Assembly (NCBI RefSeq): GCF_900188155.1
Contig: NZ_FZOG01000003.1
Location: 1-64,000 of the forward strand
DNA length: 64,000 nt
Source of the DNA: Pseudomonas segetis
GTDB taxonomy: Bacteria; Pseudomonadota; Gammaproteobacteria; Pseudomonadales; Pseudomonadaceae
Reading direction: 5' to 3'
Part shown: positions 18,107-27,112 of the stretch, in pieces
Numbering within the stretch: the first letter of the stretch is position 1
Layout: every line of letters starts with the position of its first letter
Position numbers and translations under genes: made by a program
Notes under the pieces: model-generated
Told to the model about the DNA's origin: nothing
Seen by the model: only the letters and a program-made list of their open reading frames with translations
Databases searched by the model: none

Positions 18107-18424
18107 ATGGAAATTTCCGACGGTATCTACAACCTGATTATTTTTGTGCTGGCTATCTATGTCGGCTATCACGTGGTCTGGAACGTCACCCCGGCGCTGC
18201 ACACGCCACTGATGGCGGTAACCAACGCTATTTCGGCAATCGTCATCGTCGGCGCCATGCTGGCTGCCGCATTGACCGTGACCCCGTTCGGCAAGCTGAT
18301 GGGCACCATGGCCGTTGCACTGGCAGCGGTTAACGTCTTCGGTGGCTTTTTGGTCACCCGACGCATGCTCGAAATGTTCAAGAAGAAGGCGCCTAAAGCA
18401 GCCGCGCCGACGGAGAAGCACTGA
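18107..18424 (+). CDS. pntAB: NAD(P) transhydrogenase subunit alpha part 2
   Basis: This is the short membrane part of the alpha subunit: 105 residues with three hydrophobic segments and a basic C-terminal tail (KKKAPKAAAP). In E. coli this part is fused to PntAA; the split form is common in pseudomonads. It starts 12 bp after pntAA behind an AAAGGAG site and ends two bases before pntB, so the three subunits should be made together. Confidence 0.95.
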   Translation: MEISDGIYNLIIFVLAIYVGYHVVWNVTPALHTPLMAVTNAISAIVIVGAMLAAALTVTPFGKLMGTMAVALAAVNVFGGFLVTRRMLEMFKKKAPKAAAPTEKH

Positions 18425-18426
18425 TC

Positions 18427-19863
18427 ATGAGCATGAATTTAATCACTGTTCTCTACCTGGTCGCCTCGGTCTGTTTTATCCAGGCACTCAAGGGCCTGTC
18501 ACACCCAACCACGTCACGTCGGGGCAACCTGTTCGGCATGATCGGCATGGGCCTGGCTGTCATCACCACTATTGGCCTGATGTATAAGCTCAGCGCCGAA
18601 GCTGACTCACCCGGCATTGGCTACGTGATCCTCGGCCTGCTGCTAGGCGGCACGGCCGGTTCGATCATGGCCAAGCGCGTTGAAATGACCAAGATGCCCG
18701 AACTGGTTGCCTTCATGCACAGCATGATCGGCCTGGCCGCGGTGTTCATTGCGATTGCCGCCGTGGTTGAACCCCAGTCGCTGGGCATCGTTGCCACGTT
18801 GGGCGACGCCATTCCAGCAGGCAACCGCCTGGAATTGTTCCTCGGCGCAGCCATTGGTGCCGTGACGTTCTCGGGCTCGGTGATCGCTTTCGGCAAGCTG
18901 TCAGGCAAGTACAAGTTCCGCCTGTTCCAGGGCGCACCGGTATCCTTCAGCGGCCAGCACAAGCTCAACCTGATTGTCGGCATTGCAATTCTGGTGCTGG
19001 GCCTGTACTTCACCTTTACCGGCAGCCTGACTGCTTTTGTTCTGCTGCTGATCCTGGCCTTTATCATCGGCGTGTTGATCATCATCCCGATCGGCGGTGC
19101 GGACATGCCGGTTGTGGTGTCGATGCTCAATAGCTACTCGGGCTGGGCAGCAGCCGGTATCGGTTTCTCGCTGAACAACTCGATGTTGATCATTGCCGGT
19201 TCGCTGGTTGGCTCTAGCGGCGCGATTCTGTCCTACATCATGTGCAAGGCCATGAACCGCTCGTTCTTCAACGTCATCCTCGGTGGCTTTGGTGCCGAAG
19301 CGGATGCAGGCCCGGCAGCCGGCAGCAAAGAGCAGCGGCCAGTCAAGTCTGGCTCCAGCGACGACGCCGCCTTCTTGCTGACCAACGCCGACACCGTTGT
19401 GATTGTGCCCGGTTACGGTCTGGCCGTTGCCCGCGCCCAACATGCGCTGATGGAGCTGGCTGAAAAACTGACCCATCGCGGCGTCACCGTTAAGTATGCA
19501 ATCCACCCGGTTGCCGGTCGCATGCCTGGGCACATGAACGTATTGCTGGCTGAGGCTGAAGTGCCTTACGAGCAAGTGTTCGAAATGGAAGACATCAACT
19601 CCGAGTTCGGCCAGACCGACGTGGTGCTGGTGTTAGGCGCCAACGACGTGGTCAACCCCGCTGCGAAAAACGATCCAAAGTCGCCGATCGCGGGCATGCC
19701 GATTCTTGAGGCTTACAAAGCCAAGACCGTCATCGTCAACAAGCGCTCCATGGCCAGCGGTTATGCCGGGCTGGACAATGAACTGTTCTACCTCGACAAA
19801 ACCATGATGGTGTTTGGCGATGCCAAGAAAGTCATTGAAGACATGGTAAAAGCTGTTGAGTAA
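18427..19863 (+). CDS. pntB: NAD(P) transhydrogenase subunit beta
   Basis: PntB contributes most of the membrane proton channel (about eight or nine helices in the first 290 residues) and the NADP(H)-binding domain III. The latter shows IVPGYGLAVARAQHAL, HPVAGRMPGHMNVLLAEA and VVLVLGANDVVNPAA, all signature stretches of this domain. The 478-residue length is normal. An alternative ATG two codons downstream is possible. A strong terminator follows. Confidence 0.96.
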   Translation: MSMNLITVLYLVASVCFIQALKGLSHPTTSRRGNLFGMIGMGLAVITTIGLMYKLSAEADSPGIGYVILGLLLGGTAGSIMAKRVEMTKMPELVAFMHSMIGLAAVFIAIAAVVEPQSLGIVATLGDAIPAGNRLELFLGAAIGAVTFSGSVIAFGKLSGKYKFRLFQGAPVSFSGQHKLNLIVGIAILVLGLYFTFTGSLTAFVLLLILAFIIGVLIIIPIGGADMPVVVSMLNSYSGWAAAGIGFSLNNSMLIIAGSLVGSSGAILSYIMCKAMNRSFFNVILGGFGAEADAGPAAGSKEQRPVKSGSSDDAAFLLTNADTVVIVPGYGLAVARAQHALMELAEKLTHRGVTVKYAIHPVAGRMPGHMNVLLAEAEVPYEQVFEMEDINSEFGQTDVVLVLGANDVVNPAAKNDPKSPIAGMPILEAYKAKTVIVNKRSMASGYAGLDNELFYLDKTMMVFGDAKKVIEDMVKAVE

Positions 19864-19887
19864 GGATTAATCTCTTACCCAATCGCA

Positions 19888-19924
19888 TAAAGGCCCGGAC
19901 TGCTAATCAGCCCGGGCCTTTTCA
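19888..19924 (+). terminator. Rho-independent terminator after pntB
   Basis: AAAGGCCCGG and CCGGGCCTTTT form a GC-rich stem of about 11 bp around a 13-base loop, ending in a T run, 25 bases after the pntB stop. The A run on the other side lets it also end the converging P460-gene transcript. Confidence 0.85.
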
Positions 19925-19954
19925 ATTGCGCACTGCGCACATTCAAGCAATGGC

Positions 19955-20506
19955 CTATTTGGCACCCAATGTCGGATAGGCCTCAGTGTAGATATAGTCC
20001 TTGGACTTGGCCGGTAAATGGCAACCCAGGCAATCGATCTTGTAATCGGTGACCACGCTCTTGCCACCACTGTCAGGCTTGAATAGCGCCCAACCCCAGC
20101 CATCGCCCCAGGCAGGATTCTTACCGGCAAAACGGTTGGTACTGTCCTTGACCATAACAAAGGTCTGCTTGATATCGCCCGCATGACTAACCCCAGCACC
20201 AGTGGTGTAGTTGCCCACCTTGGGGTGACGCAACTCCTTGACCATTACGGCTCCATCCGGAAACTTGCCGGTTTTGCGGAATGCGGTGACTGCGTCTGAA
20301 TCCAGATAGACATCATGGAAGCCACTGGCATCGCCAGCAGGAACGAACCAAGAACCCAAATGCGACATCGTCGCCCGAAAGTCATCAGGTAAACCAATGT
20401 TGCCCTTGGCATCGACCTGAGAAGAGAAACTGTCATCGGCCTGCGCCGACAGCGCCACACAGGATGCAACCAAGGCGGCACCAGTAAACCTCGTTAATGT
20501 ATTCAC
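19955..20506 (-). CDS. Secreted cytochrome P460-family haem protein
   Basis: The product has a signal peptide (VASCVALSAQA then DDSF) and a C-terminal haem c site CLGCH (Cys159, Cys162, His163 counted from the GTG). The overall pattern resembles the cytochrome P460/c'-beta family: a beta-rich domain with the CxxCH close to the C-terminus. P460 proteins are known for hydroxylamine or NO chemistry, but no such role can be read from this gene. I favour the GTG at 20506, which has AAGGAA six bases upstream; an ATG nine codons earlier has no good site. It is a single gene with no obvious partner. Confidence 0.75.
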   Translation of the reverse strand: MNTLTRFTGAALVASCVALSAQADDSFSSQVDAKGNIGLPDDFRATMSHLGSWFVPAGDASGFHDVYLDSDAVTAFRKTGKFPDGAVMVKELRHPKVGNYTTGAGVSHAGDIKQTFVMVKDSTNRFAGKNPAWGDGWGWALFKPDSGGKSVVTDYKIDCLGCHLPAKSKDYIYTEAYPTLGAK

Positions 20507-21097
20507 GGCTGTTTCCTTATCTATTTTCCTCATCCCGTCTGTGTATCCATGACTCCAGCCAGGAACACAGCAGACATCTCTAGATAGGGACGCAAAGCGC
20601 GCCCGATCATTACAAACAGCCCTACAGGTTTTGCCTAGAAGCCATTACCCCAAGGCGCAAAACGCTAGGGTTAGGTCGAGGGATCTTGTCTATTGCTGCG
20701 TGGGAATCAGCTGTGACGCGTGGATGAGGAGGGGTAAGACTCTAGGCATTGGCTCGGTCTGGCAACCAGTACAGACAACTTAAAACCGGCAAGACTATTC
20801 ATATAACCTGAAAAACAGGTCAGCTAAATAACTCGATCAATCTGCAACTGTACCGCAATATTTATCCTGTATTTAATGCAAATGGCAGAGTAATAAACTG
20901 CCTGGAAGCCATTATCCTGGCTAAATAACTTATGTGCAGTACAGTTTTGTCAAAAAGCACAGAAACAGTTACAAAGCATCCTATCTATTAACACAACAAT
21001 TTCGTTCAGCTGTGGCTACTGCATTATTTGCAAAAGAACGATCATTAGTACCAAGCAAAATACTCTCTCACACCGCCACAAGCGGAAGGATGTCACC
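20507..21097. other. Long intergenic region between P460 gene and DUF1127 gene
   Basis: About 590 bases, AT-rich in the right half, with no convincing gene. An 18-bp segment (GCCTAGAAGCCATTACCC) at 20633-20650 recurs with two mismatches at 20900-20917. A small hairpin ACCTG/CAGGT lies at 20806-20820 and another, AGCCA/TGGCT, at 20907-20922. Promoters for both divergent genes must be here but I cannot identify them securely. Confidence 0.4.
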
Positions 21098-21313
21098 ATG
21101 GAACGTACCCTCAGTTCCGACTTGTTGTTCGAAACCAAACCGACTTCTGTTACCAGCGGCCTTCCGCTGCGTATGGCTGCCACGCTGTTGCTGTGGCAGC
21201 GCCGCATCGTCAGCCGCCGCCAACTAGCGCGTCTTGATGCACGCCTTCTGGCCGACGCCGGCATCAGCGAAAGCCAGCGCCATGCAGAGCTGAAGAAGCC
21301 TTTCTGGCGCTGA
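21098..21313 (+). CDS. Small DUF1127 protein
   Basis: This 71-residue protein ends in a DUF1127-type helical segment: WQRRIVSRRQLARLDARLLADAGIS (pattern R-x-L-x-x-L-x-x-x-L-L-x-D-I/A-G-I-S). Small DUF1127 proteins are common in Proteobacteria; some bind RNA or affect phosphate, carbon or stress metabolism, but none of that can be assigned here. It has a GGAAGGATG site before the ATG and a strong terminator ten bases after the stop, so it is a single-gene transcript. Confidence 0.8.
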   Translation: MERTLSSDLLFETKPTSVTSGLPLRMAATLLLWQRRIVSRRQLARLDARLLADAGISESQRHAELKKPFWR

Positions 21314-21325
21314 TTCAAGGCCAAC

Positions 21326-21361
21326 AAAAAACCGCCAATGCGTGAGCTTGGCGGTTTTTTT
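21326..21361. terminator. Bidirectional rho-independent terminator
   Basis: A 13-bp perfect stem (AAAAAACCGCCAA / TTGGCGGTTTTTT) around a 9-base loop lies between the DUF1127 gene and the converging wbpZ. With A and T runs on each side it should stop transcription from both directions. Confidence 0.9.
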
Positions 21362-21390
21362 GTGGGCGACGAAAATCCTGGCGGCTTCGA

Positions 21391-22545
21391 CTAGGGTTTG
21401 GAGCTCATGCGCAGGGGTTCGGCCTGCTCATGCGGAGCATCCAGCAACTCCTGATAAAGCGCAGCGGTTTGTTCGCACATGCGCTGTGCGGAAAACACCC
21501 GCTCGTAGCGCTCTTGTGCTCGTACGCCCATCTGCGCAGCAAGTTCCGGGTTATCCCAGAGCGTACGCATGGCCTCCCTGAATGCAGGAGGATTGCTGGG
21601 CGGGACTACCAAGCCTGTCTCGCCATGAATATTGATATAGCTGGTGCCTGTTCCTATTTCGCTGGAGATCATCGGCTTGCCGTACATGGCCCCTTCGAGC
21701 AAGGAAATACCAAAGGCCTCGGACCGCAAGTGCGACGGAAATACGATCGCACTGCACAGTTGCAGCAAGGCCACTTTATCTTCGTCACCCAAACGACCAA
21801 CAAAGTGCAGGTGATCCAGACCAAGGCGCTGAGCCTGAGCGCGCAATTCCTGCTCCAACGGACCCGCCCCGAGAATAACCACCGGGTAATGCGTGCCTTC
21901 CAGGGCATCGAGCAGAATATGCAAGCCTTTGTAGTAACGCATCACACCCACGAATAGAAAAAATCGTGGGCCGAACTGCTGGCGCCAATGATTCAAGCGC
22001 TCAGCCTGGGCAATGGGATAGGTACTTTTATCAAGGCCATAGGGAATGACCCGTGTCTTGCTGGCAAAGCGCGTCAGCACTTCGCTGGTGTGCATGTAGT
22101 TTGGCGATGCGGCGATGATCCTGTCGACACTGCCGAGGAAGCGGTTCATGACCGGCTTGTACAGCTGCAACAACCTGCGTTGACGAACAATGTCGGAGTG
22201 ATAGGTCACCACCGTTGGCTTGCGCACAGAAGAAGCAAAGTGCACCACATCCATGAAAGGCCATGGGAAGTGATAATTAATAATGTCCGCTTCAGCAGCC
22301 AGTTCACGGAAGCGCTTGAACGCACTGTACGAAAAGCCCGTGGACGCCAGGTAGAAATCCAGGTTTGCACGATGTACCTGGTGCGAACCTAGTGCGAAAT
22401 CCTTGGCCCCATCTTCGGCGCTGAGCGTCAGTACGTGGCTATCAATGCCCTGAGCGGCGCTGCCCTGGCAAAGTTGATAGATAACCTGCTCAATGCCACC
22501 CATGGACTCAGGCAGGTAGGCCTTATAAAAGTGCAAAACACGCAT
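21391..22545 (-). CDS. wbpZ: D-rhamnan glycosyltransferase WbpZ-like (GT4)
   Basis: This is a GT4 glycosyltransferase of the D-rhamnan (A-band) cluster; in P. aeruginosa WbpZ adds an early D-rhamnose on the lipid-linked primer. N-terminal MGGIEQVIYQL and the C-terminal EX7E region (SEAFGISLLEGAMYGKP) mark the family. The length of 384 is near that of the P. aeruginosa protein. The ATG overlaps the wbpY stop by one base (TAATG). It is the last gene of the long minus-strand operon and is followed by a strong terminator. Confidence 0.88.
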   Translation of the reverse strand: MRVLHFYKAYLPESMGGIEQVIYQLCQGSAAQGIDSHVLTLSAEDGAKDFALGSHQVHRANLDFYLASTGFSYSAFKRFRELAAEADIINYHFPWPFMDVVHFASSVRKPTVVTYHSDIVRQRRLLQLYKPVMNRFLGSVDRIIAASPNYMHTSEVLTRFASKTRVIPYGLDKSTYPIAQAERLNHWRQQFGPRFFLFVGVMRYYKGLHILLDALEGTHYPVVILGAGPLEQELRAQAQRLGLDHLHFVGRLGDEDKVALLQLCSAIVFPSHLRSEAFGISLLEGAMYGKPMISSEIGTGTSYINIHGETGLVVPPSNPPAFREAMRTLWDNPELAAQMGVRAQERYERVFSAQRMCEQTAALYQELLDAPHEQAEPLRMSSKP

Positions 22546-23687
22546 TAGCTCACCATTACCTGTCGATACACATCAGCAGTCACTGCCGCGCAGCGCTGCC
22601 AGGAAAATTGTTGCGCACGGGCTAGCCCAGCCGAACGCTTGGCCTGCCAAAGCTGTTGATCTTCCAGCAATTGAGTGATCACTTCGGCGCATGCCATTTC
22701 ATCGTCCACGTCCACATAGCTACCAGCCCCGCCCGCAACCTCAGGCAAAGAAGCCCGCCGGCTGAGTACAACGGGTACACCGCTGCTCATCGCTTCAAGT
22801 ACCGGCAGGCCAAAGCCTTCATAGAGCGATGGAAATATCAACAGCCGCGCCCCAGATACGATTTGTGCGAGCAGTGCATCAGGCTGATAGCCCAGCACTC
22901 GCGCAAAACCAGCAGCGAGTGCCTGCTGCAATTGTTGCGAGTAGCTCTCGGGCAGCCAACCGGCCATGCCAACGATCACCAGGGGATACTGCCTGCGTAG
23001 CGACTCAGGCAAGCGTTGATGTGCACTCAGTGACAGCTGTAGGTTTTTACGAGGTTCCAAGGTGCCGACACACAACAGGTACTGCCCGGGCACCAGGCCA
23101 AACGGCTGCAAGGGTTCATGCAAGTCTTCAGCGGCTCTTGGCTGGAAGCGTTCAGAACAACCGAGCGGGGCAACTACGAGCTTGTCTTTAGCGACCGCAT
23201 AATATTTTGCGACCTCAGCCGCGATAAACTCGGAATCAACCAAGACACGCCGGGCCCGCTGGACGGCTTTGGCCGTATGACGCTCGATTTCAGCGAGCCG
23301 GTCCGCTGGCTGGGTTTGAGGGTGATGCACATGGGTAAGGTCATGCAGCGTCATCACCATGGGCCCATCGAACTCAAATGGCCAGAGATTGGGATCGTGA
23401 TACAAACACCCTGGCTGCTTGCCTATTCCTTGGCTAAAGCGCTGTTGTTCCAGCGCCCTGCGCAACGGATAGGCGCCAGGCACCCAACGTTTGATCAAAG
23501 AACTCCAGCGCGAATAGCCGGGCATAGGCGCATCAGGTAATTGCTCGCTCCAGTTCCAACCATTGAAGAACTGCAGTTGCAGGTCATCTTGCTTGGTCAA
23601 TTCTTTGGCGAGCTCCGTCAGGTACTGACCAATGCCAGTACGCGGCGCACGCAAAATACTTGCGTTAAGCGCTATGCGTCTTGGCAT
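22545..23687 (-). CDS. wbpY: D-rhamnan glycosyltransferase WbpY-like (GT4)
   Basis: A GT4 glycosyltransferase: N-terminal LNASILRAPRTGIGQYL, then VGTLEPRKN and the nucleotide-sugar EX7E motif (PSLYEGFGLPVLEAMSSG). WbpY in P. aeruginosa extends the D-rhamnose chain. I used the ATG before PRRIALNAS, which overlaps the end of wbpX by 23 bp and has a GAGAGA site; a 28-residue extension further upstream is only wbpX sequence in another frame. The assignment rests on cluster position and family. Confidence 0.88.
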   Translation of the reverse strand: MPRRIALNASILRAPRTGIGQYLTELAKELTKQDDLQLQFFNGWNWSEQLPDAPMPGYSRWSSLIKRWVPGAYPLRRALEQQRFSQGIGKQPGCLYHDPNLWPFEFDGPMVMTLHDLTHVHHPQTQPADRLAEIERHTAKAVQRARRVLVDSEFIAAEVAKYYAVAKDKLVVAPLGCSERFQPRAAEDLHEPLQPFGLVPGQYLLCVGTLEPRKNLQLSLSAHQRLPESLRRQYPLVIVGMAGWLPESYSQQLQQALAAGFARVLGYQPDALLAQIVSGARLLIFPSLYEGFGLPVLEAMSSGVPVVLSRRASLPEVAGGAGSYVDVDDEMACAEVITQLLEDQQLWQAKRSAGLARAQQFSWQRCAAVTADVYRQVMVS

Positions 23688-25053
23688 CGAATTCTCTCTC
23701 TGATCTGTCCACCGAGCGCGCTTGGCCAATATGCGCGGCGGTGCGCTCAACCAATTGACGAGTCGAATCACTCCAGCTCAACCATGACCACTGCTGCAGA
23801 TCCTGCGCTGCAGGAAAACGACCTTGCTGCTCAAACGTTTCGACCAGGGCGGCCAGGGATGCGGGTTGATCAAGCTGGAAATAAGCCATGAAGTCACCGC
23901 CGATTTCTTCAAAGACCGGGATCGCACTTGCCATGGCTGGCAGGCCGCGCTGCATAGCTTCAACCAGCGGCAGACCAAAGCCCTCAACATAGGAAGGAAA
24001 AACCAGTGCCCGTGAATGGCTATAGGCATATTCGAGCCCGGCATCATCAAGCCCGTTAAACATAAACAGGCGCCGGTTCAATTCCGGGTGAGACTCAATG
24101 CGCTCGATTAAGGCATCGCATTTCCAACCGACTTTACCAATGATGCACAGGCAAGCTGGCGAGCCCTTTTGCCATAGCAGCTCAAAAGCATCAAGCAAAT
24201 AAGCGTGATTCTTGCGCGGCTCTATGGTGCTGACCATCAGATAAACAGGCGCGTCCTTGGCAAACAGGCCGAGCAGTTCGGGATCAAGCTTTTTTCCGGG
24301 CACAACCAGGTCAAGCTCAGACCCCAGATGAAAATGGTCGAACCAACGGCTTTGAGCCTTGGCTTGACCAATGCGTCGACCGACCTCTGCCCGCACCTGC
24401 TCACTGATGGTCGAGGAAATTGCGATAAAGCCATCTGCAGTTTGCGAGATCCAGTCAAACCAACGGTCAAATACCTTGACCAGGCCGGCATCACAAAACT
24501 GCGGATGAGTCAGCGGGATAAGGTCGTAAATCACCGAAATGATCCCTACGCCCTCGCGCTTCAAACGCTCGGCCAATGGAAAGAAATCGGCATGCCAGGA
24601 TGAGTCGAGCAGCAATAACTGATCGCCTTCCCGACATTCCAGGACCACCGCACGCTCTGGCGCAGGAGTGTCATCGATAAAGCGATCAAGCAGACGAATG
24701 GGAATGCTGAAGCTCAGCCCAGCCAAACGACAAAGCACATAAAAGAGCCGGCGCAATGCATGGGAATAGCGCAAGGGCGCATGCCGCTCAAGTCGCGCAT
24801 GTAGGTACCAGAAACGGTTTCTCCAGTGCTCAAGCCTGACCCGCAACTTTTGCATCCACGACAGCTCTCGCGTTGGCAGTGGCGCCAGGCTCAAGACTTG
24901 ATGCACCTCTCCCGCCTGCATCATGACGGGGATGCATTCGACCCCGGAATCAACCGAGGCCAGCTGCTTGATCACATTGCGCACAACACGCTGAATGCCC
25001 GAGTTGTCGTTCGGGTGTTCAAATACGTAAGTACATTCAACTAAAAGCCGCAT
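23665..25053 (-). CDS. wbpX: D-rhamnan glycosyltransferase WbpX-like (GT4)
   Basis: A 462-residue GT4 enzyme starting MRLLVECTYVFEHPNDNSGIQR, with VSTIEPRKNH and the EX7E region (PSYVEGFGLPLVEAMQRG). In P. aeruginosa WbpX is the third rhamnosyltransferase needed for the trisaccharide D-rhamnose repeat; the length (460 there) agrees. It begins eight bases after wzt. The N-terminal half is long and partly unlike WbpY, as expected for this family member. Confidence 0.88.
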   Translation of the reverse strand: MRLLVECTYVFEHPNDNSGIQRVVRNVIKQLASVDSGVECIPVMMQAGEVHQVLSLAPLPTRELSWMQKLRVRLEHWRNRFWYLHARLERHAPLRYSHALRRLFYVLCRLAGLSFSIPIRLLDRFIDDTPAPERAVVLECREGDQLLLLDSSWHADFFPLAERLKREGVGIISVIYDLIPLTHPQFCDAGLVKVFDRWFDWISQTADGFIAISSTISEQVRAEVGRRIGQAKAQSRWFDHFHLGSELDLVVPGKKLDPELLGLFAKDAPVYLMVSTIEPRKNHAYLLDAFELLWQKGSPACLCIIGKVGWKCDALIERIESHPELNRRLFMFNGLDDAGLEYAYSHSRALVFPSYVEGFGLPLVEAMQRGLPAMASAIPVFEEIGGDFMAYFQLDQPASLAALVETFEQQGRFPAAQDLQQWSWLSWSDSTRQLVERTAAHIGQARSVDRSEREFDAKTHSA

Positions 25054-25061
25054 AGTCTTCC

Positions 25062-26315
25062 TTAACCCTCAACAGTGGCCGCAACAACAGCTTCGCTGCG
25101 CTCGATGGACACATCGGAATCGAGCCAGGCACAGCCCACAAAGTCAGCCTGCTTGATATTGATCACATGAAACACCAAGGCAAAATCACGCCACTCATAA
25201 TTGGTGTCGAGATGAGAGTCAAAGCGTGACAAGGACAAGGCAATTGAGTAGTTGCCCTTGCCCAGACGTGCAGGAAACTTGAACCGATAAACCACCTGCT
25301 CACCTGCCTTCAGGTTTTCCACGGGCTGATTGAGACGATGGGTATTGATGCCGTACATGGCTTGTCCCATGCGGTCTTTGATCATGAAGCCCAAAACCAG
25401 TCTCGGCACATCCGCCCTTACATCCACGGTCACCTCAAGCGTGACCATGGCACCGACAGAAACGACATCAACCCGCTGCCCCTGATCATTGATCAAGGCG
25501 ATATCGGCAAAACCTGCTTCACCGGTGCCGGAAATGGTTCTGACTTGTCCGCTTTCGAGGCGTTCCTGGCGAACGGTTTGCTGTTCTTTTTCGGCAAGCA
25601 TGGCGCTGTAAAAATCCATGACCTCCTCGGGTGAACCTTCAAGCGCCAGCTTGCCGTTTGCAAGCAAGATAGCCCGGTCGCAAAGGTTCTGGATCGCCTG
25701 GCGATCGTGGGACACAATCAACAATGTGGTGCCGGCCTTACGGAACTCGCGAATACGCGCAAAGCTTTTATGCTGGAAATACGCATCCCCCACCGACAAT
25801 GCTTCATCGACAATCAACACATCCGGACGGCGAGCGGTTGCCACGCTGAATGCCAGGCGCATTTGCATGCCGCTGGAATAGGTGCGCACGGGTTGATCAA
25901 TGTATTCACCGATTTCCGCGAATGCCTCGATCTCCGGCATCAGCTCGTGCAACTCATCCATCCCAAGGCCCAGTAACTGCCCGGCCATGAAGACATTTTG
26001 CCGACCACTGAAATCAGGATGAAAGCCCATGCCGAGTTCCAACAGGGCTGCAACCCGCCCCTGCAAATGGATATGCCCGGCGTTGGGCTGGGTGGTTCCG
26101 GTGATCATCTTCAACAGCGTGCTTTTACCCGCACCGTTGACCCCAATGATGCCCAGCGCCTCTCCCGGGTTAACGGTAAACGACAGGTCTTGAAGCACCC
26201 ACTTGAGTTGGTGCCTTGGCCTTGAGAAGGGAATAAACCACTCGGCAAGACGCGCCCAGCGAGAAGGGTATTGCTTGTATGCCTTGCCCAGTTGGCTGAC
26301 TTGAATGCTGCCCAT
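25062..26315 (-). CDS. wzt: Wzt, ATPase of the D-rhamnan ABC exporter
   Basis: Wzt is the nucleotide-binding subunit that drives export of finished O-polysaccharide across the inner membrane. Walker A is GVNGAGKST (about residues 58-66), the signature YSSGMQMRL and Walker B VLIVDEALSVGD follow. A beta-sandwich extension from about residue 255 to the end resembles the carbohydrate-binding domain that recognises the capped chain in cap-dependent systems such as E. coli O9a Wzt. Its presence suggests that the chain end is sensed here too. Start overlaps the wzm stop by one base. Confidence 0.95.
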   Translation of the reverse strand: MGSIQVSQLGKAYKQYPSRWARLAEWFIPFSRPRHQLKWVLQDLSFTVNPGEALGIIGVNGAGKSTLLKMITGTTQPNAGHIHLQGRVAALLELGMGFHPDFSGRQNVFMAGQLLGLGMDELHELMPEIEAFAEIGEYIDQPVRTYSSGMQMRLAFSVATARRPDVLIVDEALSVGDAYFQHKSFARIREFRKAGTTLLIVSHDRQAIQNLCDRAILLANGKLALEGSPEEVMDFYSAMLAEKEQQTVRQERLESGQVRTISGTGEAGFADIALINDQGQRVDVVSVGAMVTLEVTVDVRADVPRLVLGFMIKDRMGQAMYGINTHRLNQPVENLKAGEQVVYRFKFPARLGKGNYSIALSLSRFDSHLDTNYEWRDFALVFHVINIKQADFVGCAWLDSDVSIERSEAVVAATVEG

Positions 26316-27112
26316 TAGAGTTCATCCACCATTTCGCCCGAGCGCTTGCGAAACAAGCGCATTGCCAACCCACACAGGGCACCAGCAATGATCACTGTCG
26401 GCACTAATGACGACCAATCAGGCCAATTGCCATAGACAAAGATGCCTTGATAGCCAGCAATCAATGGCGCCATCGGATTCGCGCTCAGCAAAGGCTTGAC
26501 CCAATCCGGAAGGATTGAAGCCGGGTACACAATAGGCGTGAACCAAAACCAGAACTGCAGGAATATGCCGACAAACTGACCAACATCGCGAAAGAACACG
26601 TTAAGCACGCCAAGCATGACGCCAAGGCCGATAGAGAACAGGACCTGAATCATCAACAGCGGGATGACCGCCAAAACAGCCCAGCCTGGAAAGTTCTGCG
26701 TGGCAACCAGGAACCCGAGGAACAGGGCAAAGATAATCGCAAAGTTGACCCCGGCATTGAGCACCACAATCAGCGGTAAACAGATTCGCGGAAAGCTGAG
26801 CTTCTTGATCAGGTTGGCATGTTCCAGGAATACCGATTGGCTGCGGCCGATGATCTCGGCAAAGAATCCCCAGGTGAGAATGCCAGCGCACAGATAGATC
26901 CCATACGCCAGGCCGTTGTCCACACCCGGCAGCCGGGCTTTCATCAACTGCGAGAAAATCACCGTGTAGACAATAATCATCGACAGCGGATTAAGCACCG
27001 ACCAGGCAGCGCCCAGCAGCGAGTTCTGATAGCGCGTTTGGAACTCCCGCTTAACACTGCCGAGCACAAATCCACGGTAGGTCCAAACAGAGCGCGCCAT
27101 GCTCAAAGCCAT
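26315..27112 (-). CDS. wzm: Wzm, permease of the D-rhamnan ABC exporter
   Basis: Wzm is an ABC-2 type membrane protein of 265 residues with six likely helices; it pairs with Wzt to export lipid-linked D-rhamnan. The N-terminal RYQNSLLGAAWSVLNPL and central GVMLGVLNVFFRDVGQFV stretches are typical of polysaccharide-exporter permeases. The length equals that of P. aeruginosa Wzm. The ATG overlaps the wbpW stop by one base (TGATG); a second ATG four codons later is also usable. Confidence 0.95.
   Translation of the reverse strand: MALSMARSVWTYRGFVLGSVKREFQTRYQNSLLGAAWSVLNPLSMIIVYTVIFSQLMKARLPGVDNGLAYGIYLCAGILTWGFFAEIIGRSQSVFLEHANLIKKLSFPRICLPLIVVLNAGVNFAIIFALFLGFLVATQNFPGWAVLAVIPLLMIQVLFSIGLGVMLGVLNVFFRDVGQFVGIFLQFWFWFTPIVYPASILPDWVKPLLSANPMAPLIAGYQGIFVYGNWPDWSSLVPTVIIAGALCGLAMRLFRKRSGEMVDEL

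Noticed and set aside
20507-21097. Possible tRNA or small gene in the long gap
   Set aside because: I found no cloverleaf-like arrangement, no GTTCRA-type T arm, and no credible start with a ribosome-binding site.
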